Positions 28,692-38,733 of a DNA stretch of 64,000 nt are shown here, in pieces. The position numbers were made by a program, and so were the translations under genes. Under the pieces are notes generated by a model that did no database searches, had not been told where the DNA came from, and worked only from the letters and a program-made list of their open reading frames with translations. The stretch comes from UTCFX2 sp963788145 (GTDB lineage Bacteria; Chloroflexota; Anaerolineae; Anaerolineales; UBA4823). The first letter of the stretch is position 1. The number at the start of each line of letters is the position of its first letter. The stretch spans positions 434,001 to 498,000 of the forward strand of contig CAWBFQ010000003.1 of assembly GCA_963788145.1 (NCBI GenBank), read 5' to 3'.

Positions 28692-29078
28692 ATGGATATT
28701 TTCTTTGTCGATCCCTCGGAAACACCATTGCCACCAGATGAAGTGCGTATCCGCCGGGTTGAAGTGCAGGTCTGGCCAGATGGTAGGAAGTTGAAGGTGT
28801 CTCTGGAACTGGATCCATTTCAAAAAAGGCCGAGCGCGGAACTTAGAGTGATCAGTCCATCTGCGCATGAGGCGGCTAGCGCTGAAGTGATTGAGATGAT
28901 GATTCGCCATGTCGAGCTTAACTTGCATTTGCGCGGCGAGATTGAGATAGGTGAGCATACCTTGAATGTCACTCTGTTTTACGCCCAAATGCCGGAGCAG
29001 GGTGTTGTTGATCAAGGGCTGATCGAATATCAGAATCAGATCGTAGATACCGTCCAGTATAAGTTTATGGTAGGATAA
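28692..29078 (+). CDS. Conserved-looking hypothetical protein
   Basis: 128 aa with no signal peptide or TM, and no family I can name. The C-terminal half (LNLHLRGEIEIGEHTLNVTL) looks beta-rich. ATG 28692 follows the degV stop by 8 bp, so the two may be cotranscribed. Confidence 0.65.
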   Translation: MDIFFVDPSETPLPPDEVRIRRVEVQVWPDGRKLKVSLELDPFQKRPSAELRVISPSAHEAASAEVIEMMIRHVELNLHLRGEIEIGEHTLNVTLFYAQMPEQGVVDQGLIEYQNQIVDTVQYKFMVG

Positions 29079-29145
29079 GGGAAAATTCTCACCTGGCTCA
29101 AAATCTGGTTAGGACAGGTGAAGTCAATTTACCCCAATATCCTCT

Positions 29146-30883
29146 ATGATAGACTTGCTCCGGCTGGGTCCGGTATTACAGCCTTATTGGAAACGAATAG
29201 CGCTTGTTCTACTCGTCACGCTGACATTGACGGGTCTGTATTTGGCTATTCCAACGATCATACAGCAAGTGATTGATGTTGGGTTAGCTGAACACGAGCC
29301 AAGATTTATCGCCTGGATGGCTGTAGTGTTATTGGGAATCGGAGTTTTTCGGGCGGTATTAATTTATGTCCAGCGTTATCTGAGTGAATGGATTGCAAAC
29401 CAGGTTGGGTATACCCTGCGCAATCAGCTTTACGAACACATTCAACGTCAGTCATTCTCTTTTCACGATCACTCGCAGACCGGGCAGTTGATCAGCCGCT
29501 GCATTGAAGATGTACGTGCGATCGAGCGCTTTACAGGATTCAGTGTGGTGGAGATGATCCGTCTGTTGCTGTTGACGATTGGGATTATTACCTTGTTATT
29601 TTATAAATCCAGCCAACTCGCCTCAATCGCTCTATTGCCTTTGATCCCGTTGGTTCTAGTTACTTCCGGGTTTGGGATGCGGGTGGGTGAGTTTTTCTAT
29701 CGAGTGGATGTAGCCCTGGGCGATCTTTCGGCGTTGCTTCAGGAAAATGTGAGTGGGGCGCAGGTTGTGCGCGCGTTCGGACGCGAGGAGTATGAAGCGA
29801 AGCGATTTGCGCAGAAAAATCGAGAGCTCTATCGGGCCAGGATTAAGGTTTCGGGAAATTTCGCCTGGGTAATGCCCACCTCGCACTTCTTCGTAGCGCT
29901 GGGAACGATCTTAATCCTCTGGTTCGGGGGAAATATGGTCTTGCGGGGTCAGATGAGCGTAGGAGAGGTGGTCGCGTTTAACGGCTACCTGTTACTTCTC
30001 TCACAACCAGCCCAGCAATTAGCCTGGTTGGTTAATGCTGCAGGTGAGGCCCTGGCTGGAACGCGCCGGATGTACGAAATCCTGGATTTAGAGCCAGAAA
30101 TCTGCAACCCGCCCGGGGCAACTCATCTGGCGATGCTGAAAGGTCAAGTTTCCTTTCGAGGGGTTGGATTACATTATCAGCAACAAATCATCCCAGCCCT
30201 GGACGGGATAGATCTTGAGATCGCTCCGAATCAAGTTGTGGCCCTGATCGGAGCAACCGGGTCTGGTAAGACTTCCCTGGTCAATTTAATCCCGCGCTTC
30301 TATGACCCTAGCGAAGGGGTCGTGATGGTGGATGGGATCGATCTCCGTTTGGTTGATTTAGAATCCTTGCGTCGCCAGATTGGAATTGTGCTTCAGACAT
30401 CCTTGCTCTTTTCGAACTCGATCGCTGAAAATATCGCTTTCGGCAGACCGGAAGCCCACCAGGCTGAGATCGAGGCGGCTGCGCCGCGCTGCTCAGGCGC
30501 ATGATTTTATTCTTGAATTGCCAGCCGGTTATGGAACCATTGTGGGAGAGCGTGGCATCACACTATCTGGTGGTCAGCGCCAGCGGATTGCTATAGCTAG
30601 AGCGTTGTTGATGAATCCACGTATCCTGATTCTAGATGACTCAACCTCCAGTGTGGACACCGAGACAGAGCAGCAAATCCAAGCTGCGCTGGAGCGGCTG
30701 ATGCAGAGCCGGACCACTTTTGTGATCGCCCACCGCCTTGCAACTGTACGCCGAGCAGACTTGATCCTGGTGATGCAGGATGGAAGGATTGTAGAGCGCG
30801 GAAAACATGATGACTTACTCTACCGGGATGGTCTGTATCGTGAGATTTATGATTTGCAGCTACGCGAACAGGAGCAACTCTAA
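29146..30883 (+). CDS. ABC exporter half-transporter (degenerate-site subunit), one frameshift
   Basis: MsbA/BmrC-type half transporter of about 578 aa: six-TM domain (1-310) then ATPase domain. Walker A is ALIGATGSGKTSL, the Q-loop GIVLQTSLLFS, the signature TLSGGQRQRIA. Walker B is ILILDDSTSSVD, with Asp in place of the catalytic Glu, as in the degenerate half of heterodimeric exporters. The frame breaks at CC (30484-30485): dropping one C joins EIEAAA to RAAQAHDFILELPAGYG. It ends 2 bp before its partner gene. The substrate is unknown. Confidence 0.9.
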
Positions 30884-30885
30884 CC

Positions 30886-32673
30886 GTGTCGATACCGCCG
30901 CCGGCTGAAGACGCTGTATTGAAGGGTTATGATCCGTTGCTGGTGCGACGGTTAGCGAAATATTTCCTTCCATATCAGTCGAAGATGCTGATTTCGTTGG
31001 TATTAATGTTTGTCAATTCAGTTGCGGCGGTAGCCGGCCCATATTTGGTGAAAATGGCGGTAGATTCTGGAATGGAAGCCAGGTCGTCAGAGGATCTGGC
31101 TCGCACTGTGTGGATTTATCTGGCTGCGATCAGTGTGCAATGGCTTTCGATTTTCCTGCGAGTGAATATCATGATCCGGGTAGGGCAGTCGATAATCTAC
31201 GACCTGCGCAAACAACTCTTTGACCATCTGCAGACGCTTTCGCTCAATTTCTTTAGCCGCTATAGTGTTGGGCGGGTGATCACGCGGGTGATTAACGATG
31301 TGACGGTGTTGCGTGATTTCATTACCTGGACGATCCTTGCTACGGCGCGTGATCTGTTCACGGTTGTGGGCATTTTGACGGCTATGGCGCTGTTGAATGT
31401 CCAGCTAGCTCTGATTACGTTAACAGTATTACCTGTGATGATAGGATTAACTTCGTTATTCCGCAAAAAGGCGCGCCAAAATTATCGTAGAGTTCGAACA
31501 GCAATCAGTTGGGTGAATTCAGTGCTGGCCGAAAATATAAACGGTGTGCGGGTGGTGCAGGCTTTCCGGCGAGAAGACAGAAATTTTGCTTTCTTTCGGG
31601 ATCAGGTGAACCGGAACAATCTAGATGCGAATCTGGGGGCGGCGCGGGTGGCAGCAGCGTTTCCGGCTGCGATTGACTTGATGGGATCTATCAGCATCAG
31701 CCTTTTGATCTGGTTTGGAGGAGCAGCAGCGCTTCAAGTGGATCCGCTCAAGGCGATCACACCGGGTGTGCTGGTGGCGTTTGTTTTGTATATTGACCGA
31801 TTGTTTGATCCGATTCGAGATCTGAGCCAGCGTTATGACAGTTTTCAGACCACCCTGGCTGGCGGAGAACGTGTGCTTGCGTTATTGGATACCCTGCCAG
31901 AGATTGATGACCCACCAGATGCAATTGATTTAGGCAGGATTCAAGGGGAGGTGGTTTTTGAGCAGGTCAGTTATCATTACCCGGACGATCCCAGTTTGGT
32001 ATTGGAAGATATCGACCTACACGTCCAAGCCGGCGAGACTGTGGCATTGGTAGGGAAGACTGGAGCAGGCAAATCAACTCTTGTGAAGTTAGTCAGTCGT
32101 TTCATTGATCCAACGGCTGGTGTGGTGCGAATTGATGGTTGTGATCTTCGCTCAACTACCCAGCAAAGCCTGCGCAGCCAAATGGGGATAGTGCTGCAGG
32201 ATCCGTTTCTGTTCTCGGGGAGCGTAGCAGAGAATATTCGTTTTGGGCGACTGGATGCTCGGGACGATGAAGTAGTAGAAGCGGCTAAGGCGGTGGGCGC
32301 CCACCCATTTATCACCCGCTTGAGGATGGGATATGACACCCCGGTCGAAGAAGGAGGAGTAATCCTCTCGGTGGGGCAGCGTCAGTTGATCTCGTTTGGG
32401 CGCGCTTTGCTAGCAGATCCACGCATTTTGATATTGGATGAGGCAACCTCTAGCGTGGACACTCAGACTGAACAAATCATCCAGGCAGCACTGGAGCGCT
32501 TGCTGCAAGGTCGGACTGCATTTGTGATCGCCCACCGCTTATCGACAATTATCAATGCCGATCGGATTGTGGTGATTGAAAATGGACGGATTTGTGAGGC
32601 TGGAACTCACAGCGAACTGCTCCGCACAGGGGGCATTTATGCTGCCTTGTACCGCACCGGGTTCAATCAATAA
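30886..32673 (+). CDS. ABC exporter half-transporter (catalytic partner)
   Basis: 595-aa half transporter: six-TM domain then ATPase domain. Walker A is ALVGKTGAGKSTLVKL and Walker B ILILDEATSSVD with the catalytic Glu. The signature is LSVGQ, not LSGGQ. With the upstream subunit this gives the usual heterodimer: one catalytic site and one degenerate site formed by the partner's Asp Walker B and this variant signature. Start is GTG 30886, two bases after the previous stop. Confidence 0.93.
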   Translation: MSIPPPAEDAVLKGYDPLLVRRLAKYFLPYQSKMLISLVLMFVNSVAAVAGPYLVKMAVDSGMEARSSEDLARTVWIYLAAISVQWLSIFLRVNIMIRVGQSIIYDLRKQLFDHLQTLSLNFFSRYSVGRVITRVINDVTVLRDFITWTILATARDLFTVVGILTAMALLNVQLALITLTVLPVMIGLTSLFRKKARQNYRRVRTAISWVNSVLAENINGVRVVQAFRREDRNFAFFRDQVNRNNLDANLGAARVAAAFPAAIDLMGSISISLLIWFGGAAALQVDPLKAITPGVLVAFVLYIDRLFDPIRDLSQRYDSFQTTLAGGERVLALLDTLPEIDDPPDAIDLGRIQGEVVFEQVSYHYPDDPSLVLEDIDLHVQAGETVALVGKTGAGKSTLVKLVSRFIDPTAGVVRIDGCDLRSTTQQSLRSQMGIVLQDPFLFSGSVAENIRFGRLDARDDEVVEAAKAVGAHPFITRLRMGYDTPVEEGGVILSVGQRQLISFGRALLADPRILILDEATSSVDTQTEQIIQAALERLLQGRTAFVIAHRLSTIINADRIVVIENGRICEAGTHSELLRTGGIYAALYRTGFNQ

Positions 32674-32782
32674 TATTTGTGTTTGATGAATGGCCTAACC
32701 GAACAGGTTGGTAAGGCTATTGTAGGGTAGCCTAAATGTCACCTGTCTTTTTCATCATTTTGATGGTTTAATAATAGTTACA

Positions 32783-34756
32783 ATGGCTGACAGCGAGGAA
32801 CCGCCCCGGGGCAGAATCTCCATTTCGATCATAAACTTGATCGTTCTGGGGTTGATTGGGCTGATATTAAGCCTGACCGCCCTGCTGGCCGCGACAAATC
32901 GAGTCGGAATGTTTCGTAAAGTCGGCCCGACTCTATCGATCGAATCAGCGACCACTGACACTCCAACTCCCAGCCCCAGCGCGACGAATGATGTGAAGAA
33001 TGCCCTCCCGACGAGTGAGCCGACCACTGAATCCTACACATTAACCCAGACGGAACTTCCAGCCATGCAATTGCAAGGTGAGGCTTTTCTTTCGATTGTG
33101 GAAGGCGAGCATGCTCATCTATTTGCCTTTTTCCCTTCCCAGCAAAGATTGATGCGTTTAACGATGGGCGACTGGGATGATATCACACCCGCTGTCAGCC
33201 CGGATGGCCAGCGCTTAGCCTTTGCTTCAAACCGCGCTGGCTTCTGGAATCTGTATATTATGGATCTGGAAGATGGAGTATTGCTGCAAATCAGCGATAC
33301 GCCAGAATATAAAGCAGCCCCAAGTTGGTCTCCAGATGGTCTATGGCTGGCTTACGAAGCTTATCTTTCGGATGCAGATGGCGGTAATCTGGAGATCCTG
33401 ATCCGCCCAGTAGATGGATCCCAAGCGCCGATTCGGCTAACGGACAGCAAGGGAGCCGATTTTTCTCCAGCCTGGTCGCCAAGTGGTCGAACGATTGCGT
33501 TTATTTCTGATCAAAGCGGCGACATGGATGTTTGGCTAGCCGATTTGGACAAAAATGCAGATCGTTTTCAAAATCTAAGCCGCGAACCCAGCACCCAGCA
33601 GAACCATCCAGCCTGGTCGCCGGATGGAGAGCAACTGGTCTGGGCCTCAGCTGGCGAGGATGGGGTCAATTCGCTCTGCATATGGAAGGCTGGTGCCCCA
33701 AACCTGGTTGCAAAGCGGCTGGTTAGCGGCGGTTGGCCAGCCTGGGGACCGGATGGAAAGCATTTGCTAGCGGCATATGTCACTCCAAATCAGACCTACA
33801 TCACTGGCTATCGGATTTCTGATCAACAGGCGATCTTCCCATTGATGGCGTTGAACGGGGATCTGCGAGGAATGAGTTGGGCGCAAGAACAGCTTTCTAG
33901 AAAATTTATAGAGCAGTTTGAAAGTTCTGCAGAGTTGAGCCTACCACCCATGTGGATTGCATTACGCCAGGTTGGTGAAGGAAGCGAACCCGATCGGTTT
34001 GCTGTCGTAAACCTGGATGGCGTTCAAGCACCGGTGGCTATGTTGCATGACGATGTAAATGAATCCTTTCAAGCCTTGCGTGTTCGGCTGGCGGAAAAGA
34101 TTGGATGGGACTACCTTAATATTCTGGAACAGGCGTTTGTTCCGCTGACATCTGCTCTCGAGCCGGGTTTTCAGGAAGATTGGTTATTCTCAGGACGGGC
34201 GATTAGAACTAACACCGCCCCATTGCAAGCTGGATGGTTAAAGATAACTCAGGAGAGATATGGAGCAGCGGTATATTGGCGGGTATTTCTGCGGGCAAGA
34301 TTTCAGGATGGATCGCAGGGAATACCTTTGAAAAGCCAAACCTTTGATTTGAATGCCCGACTTTCAGGAGATGGACTCGCTTATGAAAGTGGTGGTTCAT
34401 TAGAGACAGAAATTCCACCAGGATATTGGGTTGATTTCACCAGTCTGGCGAGCAGCTTTGGGTGGGAGAGACTGTCATCTCTGAATTCATGGCGCACATC
34501 ATTTTCGGGTGTGCGTTTCAATGAATACGTGTTGCGGCAGGGATTGGATTGGTTCAGTGCGATGCTGCAGCTCTATCCACGCGAGGCATTAAACACACCC
34601 ACCCAGGTGCTTTCACCAACACCGACGCCAACCGTTACAAATACTCCTACTCCTACCATCACGCTGACCCGCACGCCTTATAAATCGAAGACACCTACCC
34701 CAACCTCCACACGCCGACCAACCCTGACCTGGACGCCAAAACCAGCTGAAGATTGA
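32783..34756 (+). CDS. Membrane-anchored TolB-like PD40 beta-propeller protein
   Basis: 657 aa. A TM near the N-terminus (about 14-34) is followed by a Thr/Pro linker. About 115-330 contain PD40 repeats of the TolB type: DITPAVSPDGQRLAFASNRA, AAPSWSPDGLWLAYEA, FSPAWSPSGRTIAFISDQ, HPAWSPDGEQLVWAS. A less recognisable middle domain of about 280 aa ends in a TPTPT-type low-complexity tail of about 45 residues. Probably an extracytoplasmic protein-protein or ligand-binding scaffold. It is 39 bp upstream of the M23 lipoprotein gene. Confidence 0.8.
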   Translation: MADSEEPPRGRISISIINLIVLGLIGLILSLTALLAATNRVGMFRKVGPTLSIESATTDTPTPSPSATNDVKNALPTSEPTTESYTLTQTELPAMQLQGEAFLSIVEGEHAHLFAFFPSQQRLMRLTMGDWDDITPAVSPDGQRLAFASNRAGFWNLYIMDLEDGVLLQISDTPEYKAAPSWSPDGLWLAYEAYLSDADGGNLEILIRPVDGSQAPIRLTDSKGADFSPAWSPSGRTIAFISDQSGDMDVWLADLDKNADRFQNLSREPSTQQNHPAWSPDGEQLVWASAGEDGVNSLCIWKAGAPNLVAKRLVSGGWPAWGPDGKHLLAAYVTPNQTYITGYRISDQQAIFPLMALNGDLRGMSWAQEQLSRKFIEQFESSAELSLPPMWIALRQVGEGSEPDRFAVVNLDGVQAPVAMLHDDVNESFQALRVRLAEKIGWDYLNILEQAFVPLTSALEPGFQEDWLFSGRAIRTNTAPLQAGWLKITQERYGAAVYWRVFLRARFQDGSQGIPLKSQTFDLNARLSGDGLAYESGGSLETEIPPGYWVDFTSLASSFGWERLSSLNSWRTSFSGVRFNEYVLRQGLDWFSAMLQLYPREALNTPTQVLSPTPTPTVTNTPTPTITLTRTPYKSKTPTPTSTRRPTLTWTPKPAED

Positions 34757-34795
34757 CAAAATCGCGAGTAAAAAAGATAAGCAGGATAAATGTAG

Positions 34796-35965
34796 ATGGA
34801 TGGGTTGAGATCTCGACTTAAAAAAATGAAGCTGATCTGGATCATGATCTGGCTGATTTTTATATTGACCTCTGGATGTAAACCTGCTCAGAATGGGCTA
34901 GAGATCGAAAACCTGTACCCCGCCTCGACGACAGTTAAACCGGTTGTTGCAACATCGATCGAACCCTCCTCCACACCTATTCTGGCGGCAGCTGAGCCGG
35001 ATATGCTACTTGAGGAGCAATCGGTGATTCAGAATGTGCCGCAAACAGCTGATCCGATACAATTCGCTTTCCCGACCGCTGGACCGGAACCGATTTCACT
35101 ATGGAGACCGCCTCTTTACCCCACTCCATGGGAACCCACTCAGCACGATCACTTCTATTTTATTCGCCCGATAGGGGCAGACGAGGTAAATTGGCCACTG
35201 GCGCGCTATCGTTATGGGTATTTACTCTATTCGGAGCCGCATACTGGCATTGATATTCCAGCCCCGAAGGGTACCCCTATTATGGCTGCAGGGGCAGGGA
35301 CGGTGATGCATTCGGGTTATGGCTTGTATTTTTATCGAAACGATGAACAGGATCCATATGGAATCGCGGTTTCGATCAAGCATGATTTTGGATACAAAGG
35401 TCAGGTGCTTTACACGGTTTATGGACATATGGATGAAACTTTCGTCTTTCGCGGTCAGAGGGTGGAAGCCGGTGAAGTGATCGGGATTATCGGTGAAACT
35501 GGCCATGCCTCCGGTCCGCATCTTCATTTTGAGATTCGAATAGGTGATAATACCTATTTTGTCTCGCGCAACCCGGAACTATGGATCTCTCCACCGCAGG
35601 GGTGGGGTGTGTTGGTGGGGCGAGTGGCAGAGACAAATGGGCGCAAGATACCACAGGTGAAAGCCAGGTTGGTTCATCAGGATACCAAGAAAGTTTATGA
35701 GGTAATTACCTATGCAGAAGGTTCCGTCAACAGTGATGACTATTATGATGAGAACCTGGTGTTAGGCGACCTTCCGCCCGGTCGTTATACTCTCTATCTC
35801 GACAATAAAGGTATCCTCGTCAAAATAGAAGATGTTATGATCCAGCCAGGCAGGGTGACCTATTTCCGCTACCGCGAGAATAGGGGGTTTGATTTTAGCC
35901 TTCCCGCTGAAAAAGGTCCGATCTTTGTTCCACCGGATATCATCGCGACACCAGGTTCGGGATGA
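34796..35965 (+). CDS. M23 family metallopeptidase lipoprotein
   Basis: 389 aa. The signal peptide ends in the lipobox LTSGC near residue 28. The LytM/M23 domain (about 140-260) has HTGIDIPAPKGTPIMAAGAG with the first His and Asp ligands and SGPHLHFEIR with the HxH pair, so the zinc site is intact. A C-terminal domain of about 100 aa with DLPPGRYTLYLDNKG resembles a carboxypeptidase-regulatory-like beta domain. Probable peptidoglycan endopeptidase. Confidence 0.9.
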   Translation: MDGLRSRLKKMKLIWIMIWLIFILTSGCKPAQNGLEIENLYPASTTVKPVVATSIEPSSTPILAAAEPDMLLEEQSVIQNVPQTADPIQFAFPTAGPEPISLWRPPLYPTPWEPTQHDHFYFIRPIGADEVNWPLARYRYGYLLYSEPHTGIDIPAPKGTPIMAAGAGTVMHSGYGLYFYRNDEQDPYGIAVSIKHDFGYKGQVLYTVYGHMDETFVFRGQRVEAGEVIGIIGETGHASGPHLHFEIRIGDNTYFVSRNPELWISPPQGWGVLVGRVAETNGRKIPQVKARLVHQDTKKVYEVITYAEGSVNSDDYYDENLVLGDLPPGRYTLYLDNKGILVKIEDVMIQPGRVTYFRYRENRGFDFSLPAEKGPIFVPPDIIATPGSG

Positions 35966-36000
35966 TATTAGATTACGCCTGAGAGGGACGAGTTTGCCTC

Positions 36001-36028
36001 TTGACAGATAGAACGCTTGTGCTACACT
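36001..36028 (+). promoter_or_regulatory. Sigma-70-type promoter for recA, with a LexA-like site
   Basis: TTGACA at 36001-36006 and TACACT at 36023-36028, spacer 16 bp. Within the spacer, GAACGCTTGTGC at 36011-36022 differs by one base from the Gram-positive LexA core GAAC-N4-GTTC. Its position would suit SOS repression. The promoter call is reasonable; the LexA call is speculative. Confidence 0.5.
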
Positions 36029-36138
36029 TGGGTTAGCTGATGATGCAGGCTGATCAGGATTGTATAGTTACGATACAGGCATAGGTTGAAAATGAACCAA
36101 GCGAATCATCGAATGGAAGCTAAGTGAGAGAGGAAAAT

Positions 36139-37230
36139 ATGGCAAAGAAAAGCACCCCGGTTCAACCGGAATCGCCCCAGTTAGACAGCGCCCGCCAGGC
36201 GGCTTTAGATAAAGCATTGAATGATATCACCAAGCGTTATGGAGATGGCTCGATCATGCGCCTGGGTGAGGCTCACTCGCTCGTCGTCGAGTTGATTCCA
36301 ACCGGAGCACTTTCACTTGATATCGCCCTGGGCGTCGGTGGGATCCCGCGTGGGCGAATTACCGAGATTTACGGCCCGGAATCGTCCGGAAAAACTACTA
36401 TCTGCCAGCATATCGTAGCAGAAGGGCAGAAATTGGGTGGAACGTGCGCGTTTGTGGATATGGAGCACGCTCTAGATCCGGTCTATGCGGAACGCTGCGG
36501 GGTGGATTTGGACAGCCTGCTGATTTCACAACCGGACACGGGTGAACAGGCGCTTGAGATCACAGAGACCCTGGTGCGGTCGGGGGCTGTGGAGATCATT
36601 GTGATCGATTCGGTGGCGGCTTTAGTACCCCGCGCTGAAATCGAAGGCGACATGGGTGATTCACCGATGGGCATGCAGGCCCGTCTGATGTCGCAGGCTT
36701 TGCGAAAGCTGTCTGGTGTGATCAAGCAGACTAATACCGCTGTCATATTTACAAACCAGTTGCGCCAGAAAATCGGGGTGGTTTTTGGTAATCCAGAGAC
36801 AACAACCGGTGGAATGGCTTTGAAATTTTATGCATCTGTACGGCTGGATGTGCGCCGGATCCAATCGATCAAGCTGGGTGCTGAGATCATCGGCAGTCGG
36901 ACTCGAGTGCGGGTAGTGAAGAATAAAGTTGCTGCGCCGTTCCGCACGGCTGAATTCGATATTATGTATAATGAGGGAATCTCCCGTTATGGCGACCTGT
37001 TAGACTTGGCTACCGGGTTAGAAATTGTGACCAAGCGCGGCTCATTTTATTCTTATGGTGATATCCGATTGGGTCAAGGTCGTGAGAATTCCAAAGATTT
37101 CCTCAAACTGAATCCTGACCTGGCGGATGAGATCGAATTTGCGGTGCGCCAACAGGCGATGGAAGGACAGGTCCCACTGGTTTCTGGCGGAGATGACAAT
37201 GAAGGCGGGTCGGAGGATGGTGAGGATTAG
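36139..37230 (+). CDS. recA: Recombinase RecA
   Basis: 363-aa RecA. Walker A is GPESSGKTTICQHI; MRLGEAHSLVVELIPTGALS, VIDSVAALVPRAEIEGDMGD, FTNQLRQKIGVVFGNPETTT and the ALKFYASVRLDVRR region are all present. ATG 36139 (MAKKSTP) with GAGAGGA upstream is preferred over GTG 36124. The C-terminus is short and acidic (GGDDNEGGSEDGED), as usual. The next gene starts inside its last codons. Confidence 0.97.
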   Translation: MAKKSTPVQPESPQLDSARQAALDKALNDITKRYGDGSIMRLGEAHSLVVELIPTGALSLDIALGVGGIPRGRITEIYGPESSGKTTICQHIVAEGQKLGGTCAFVDMEHALDPVYAERCGVDLDSLLISQPDTGEQALEITETLVRSGAVEIIVIDSVAALVPRAEIEGDMGDSPMGMQARLMSQALRKLSGVIKQTNTAVIFTNQLRQKIGVVFGNPETTTGGMALKFYASVRLDVRRIQSIKLGAEIIGSRTRVRVVKNKVAAPFRTAEFDIMYNEGISRYGDLLDLATGLEIVTKRGSFYSYGDIRLGQGRENSKDFLKLNPDLADEIEFAVRQQAMEGQVPLVSGGDDNEGGSEDGED

Positions 37231-37804
37231 CAATCACTTGCTGAATGGCGCTGTGCTCTGGGCGGGTTTGGCGTTGGTTCTTTTTACTCTTGTGGCTTGT
37301 TCCAGCGAGGGGGAGATTCTCGCAATGACCTTGCCAGCGCCAACAGTTTCGGCTGCGCTTTTCAGTCCAAAGGCTGGGACGTCGGTCAGCCAGACCGCGG
37401 TCTCGACACCCATCCAAAACCCGACTAGAACAAGCGAAAATATCCCGGTAAAACCCAGTCCGACACCGGATTGCAGCGATGGGTTAGAATTTGTCTCCGA
37501 TTTGACCGTCCCGGATGGCACGATGATCGCGCGTGGAGCGGCAGTGGATAAGCGCTGGCAGGTTAAAAATATTGGCACTTGCAACTGGGATGAGCGCTAT
37601 AAGCTGGTTTTGGTTCAGGGGCCAGAGTTAGGTTTGCCGGTCGAGCAGGCTTTATTTCCAGCTCGAGCCGGTAAGGAAGGGTTGATCCGCATGCTCTTGA
37701 TCGCGCCAATCGGTCCGGGGGTTTACACCAGCGCCTGGCAGGCGTTTAATCCAAAGGGGGAACCGTTTGGAGATGTCATTTATATTAAGTTTCAAGTGAA
37801 TTGA
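37217..37804 (+). CDS. NBR1-Ig-like domain lipoprotein
   Basis: About 195 aa. The signal peptide with lipobox (FTLVACSSE) is followed by a Thr/Pro-rich linker (PTRTSENIPVKPSPTPDC) and a C-terminal Ig-like domain of the NBR1/'four-tryptophan' type: KRWQVKNIGTCNWDERYKLV and GVYTSAWQAFNPKGEPFGD. Extracytoplasmic and probably a binding or wall-associated module. ATG 37217 overlaps the end of recA by 14 bp; an upstream ATG at 37193 is also possible. Confidence 0.78.
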   Translation: MVRISNHLLNGAVLWAGLALVLFTLVACSSEGEILAMTLPAPTVSAALFSPKAGTSVSQTAVSTPIQNPTRTSENIPVKPSPTPDCSDGLEFVSDLTVPDGTMIARGAAVDKRWQVKNIGTCNWDERYKLVLVQGPELGLPVEQALFPARAGKEGLIRMLLIAPIGPGVYTSAWQAFNPKGEPFGDVIYIKFQVN

Positions 37805-37819
37805 TTCTTGTGGAATACA

Positions 37820-37862
37820 TTGAAAGAGATGCCCGGCAAAGGCATGCGGGCATCTCTTTCAA
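37820..37862. terminator. 15-bp stem-loop between convergent genes
   Basis: TTGAAAGAGATGCCC / GGGCATCTCTTTCAA, perfect, with a 13-base loop, 15 bp after the NBR1-like gene and 55 bp from the phoU stop. Suited to a bidirectional terminator. Confidence 0.7.
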
Positions 37863-37917
37863 GTTGCTAGGCAGGCAGCATGCAGGTTGTCTGACCAGCA
37901 TGTTGGAAAACGCAAAA

Positions 37918-38604
37918 TTATTGGCTCTCGATGATTTCGTCTTCGGATTTATCGATTTCAATCAACTGCCCGGTGACGCAATAGATCGTCCGCTCGCAGA
38001 TGTTGGTTACTCGATCAGCCATTCGCTCAAGGTTGTGGGCAGCCCAAAGCAAGTGGTTAGCCTGGTCTACTGTAGCAGGGTCATTCAAGATCACCTGCGC
38101 CAAGTCACGATAGACCATGTTATAGAGCGCATCAACCTGATCGTCCTCTGCGGGTATATTCCGCGCGGTTAGCACATCCATATTGACAAAGGCGGTGACG
38201 GCGCGATGGAGCATATCAATAACAATTTCACTCATTTTGGGAATATCGATCAACGGCTTTACATGTGGTTCGTTTCCAATCATCAGGCATATTTTGGCGA
38301 TTCCCTTGGCGTAGTCTCCCATTCGCTCCAGTTCACCTACCACCTCGAGAATGGATGCGACGACGCGTAAATCGCCAGCCATAATTGGTTGCTGAGTGGC
38401 TATGGTGATGATGGTCTCATTTTCAAGCTCAAAACGGCGGGCATTAATCCGCTGATCGAAGTCATATACAGTTTGGGCTTGGTTCAAATCATGCCGCTTC
38501 AAAGCGTCCACCGCATCCACTGTGGCGCTTTCGACCATGCTGTCCATAACCAGGATTTCTTCCAGCAGGTGGCAAATCTTGCGGTCTAAAATATCTCTTG
38601 GCAT
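37918..38604 (-). CDS. phoU: Phosphate signalling protein PhoU
   Basis: 228 aa with two PhoU helical repeats. The metal-binding motif E-x-x-x-D appears as LERMGDYAKGIAKI and again as LERMADRVTNICERTIYCVT. It links Pst transporter status to the PhoR kinase. It is the last gene of the first pst operon, downstream of pstB. Confidence 0.93.
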   Translation of the reverse strand: MPRDILDRKICHLLEEILVMDSMVESATVDAVDALKRHDLNQAQTVYDFDQRINARRFELENETIITIATQQPIMAGDLRVVASILEVVGELERMGDYAKGIAKICLMIGNEPHVKPLIDIPKMSEIVIDMLHRAVTAFVNMDVLTARNIPAEDDQVDALYNMVYRDLAQVILNDPATVDQANHLLWAAHNLERMADRVTNICERTIYCVTGQLIEIDKSEDEIIESQ

Positions 38605-38733
38605 AATCTCTGATCCTCATTACCCATGTTGGGTTCCGGTATTAAGCGAAAAGTAGTCATCGAAAGATATTGAATATATTAATCCAGACCTGCACGACGT
38701 ATGCCAGATCTCCAGGAATCATGTTTGACGAGC

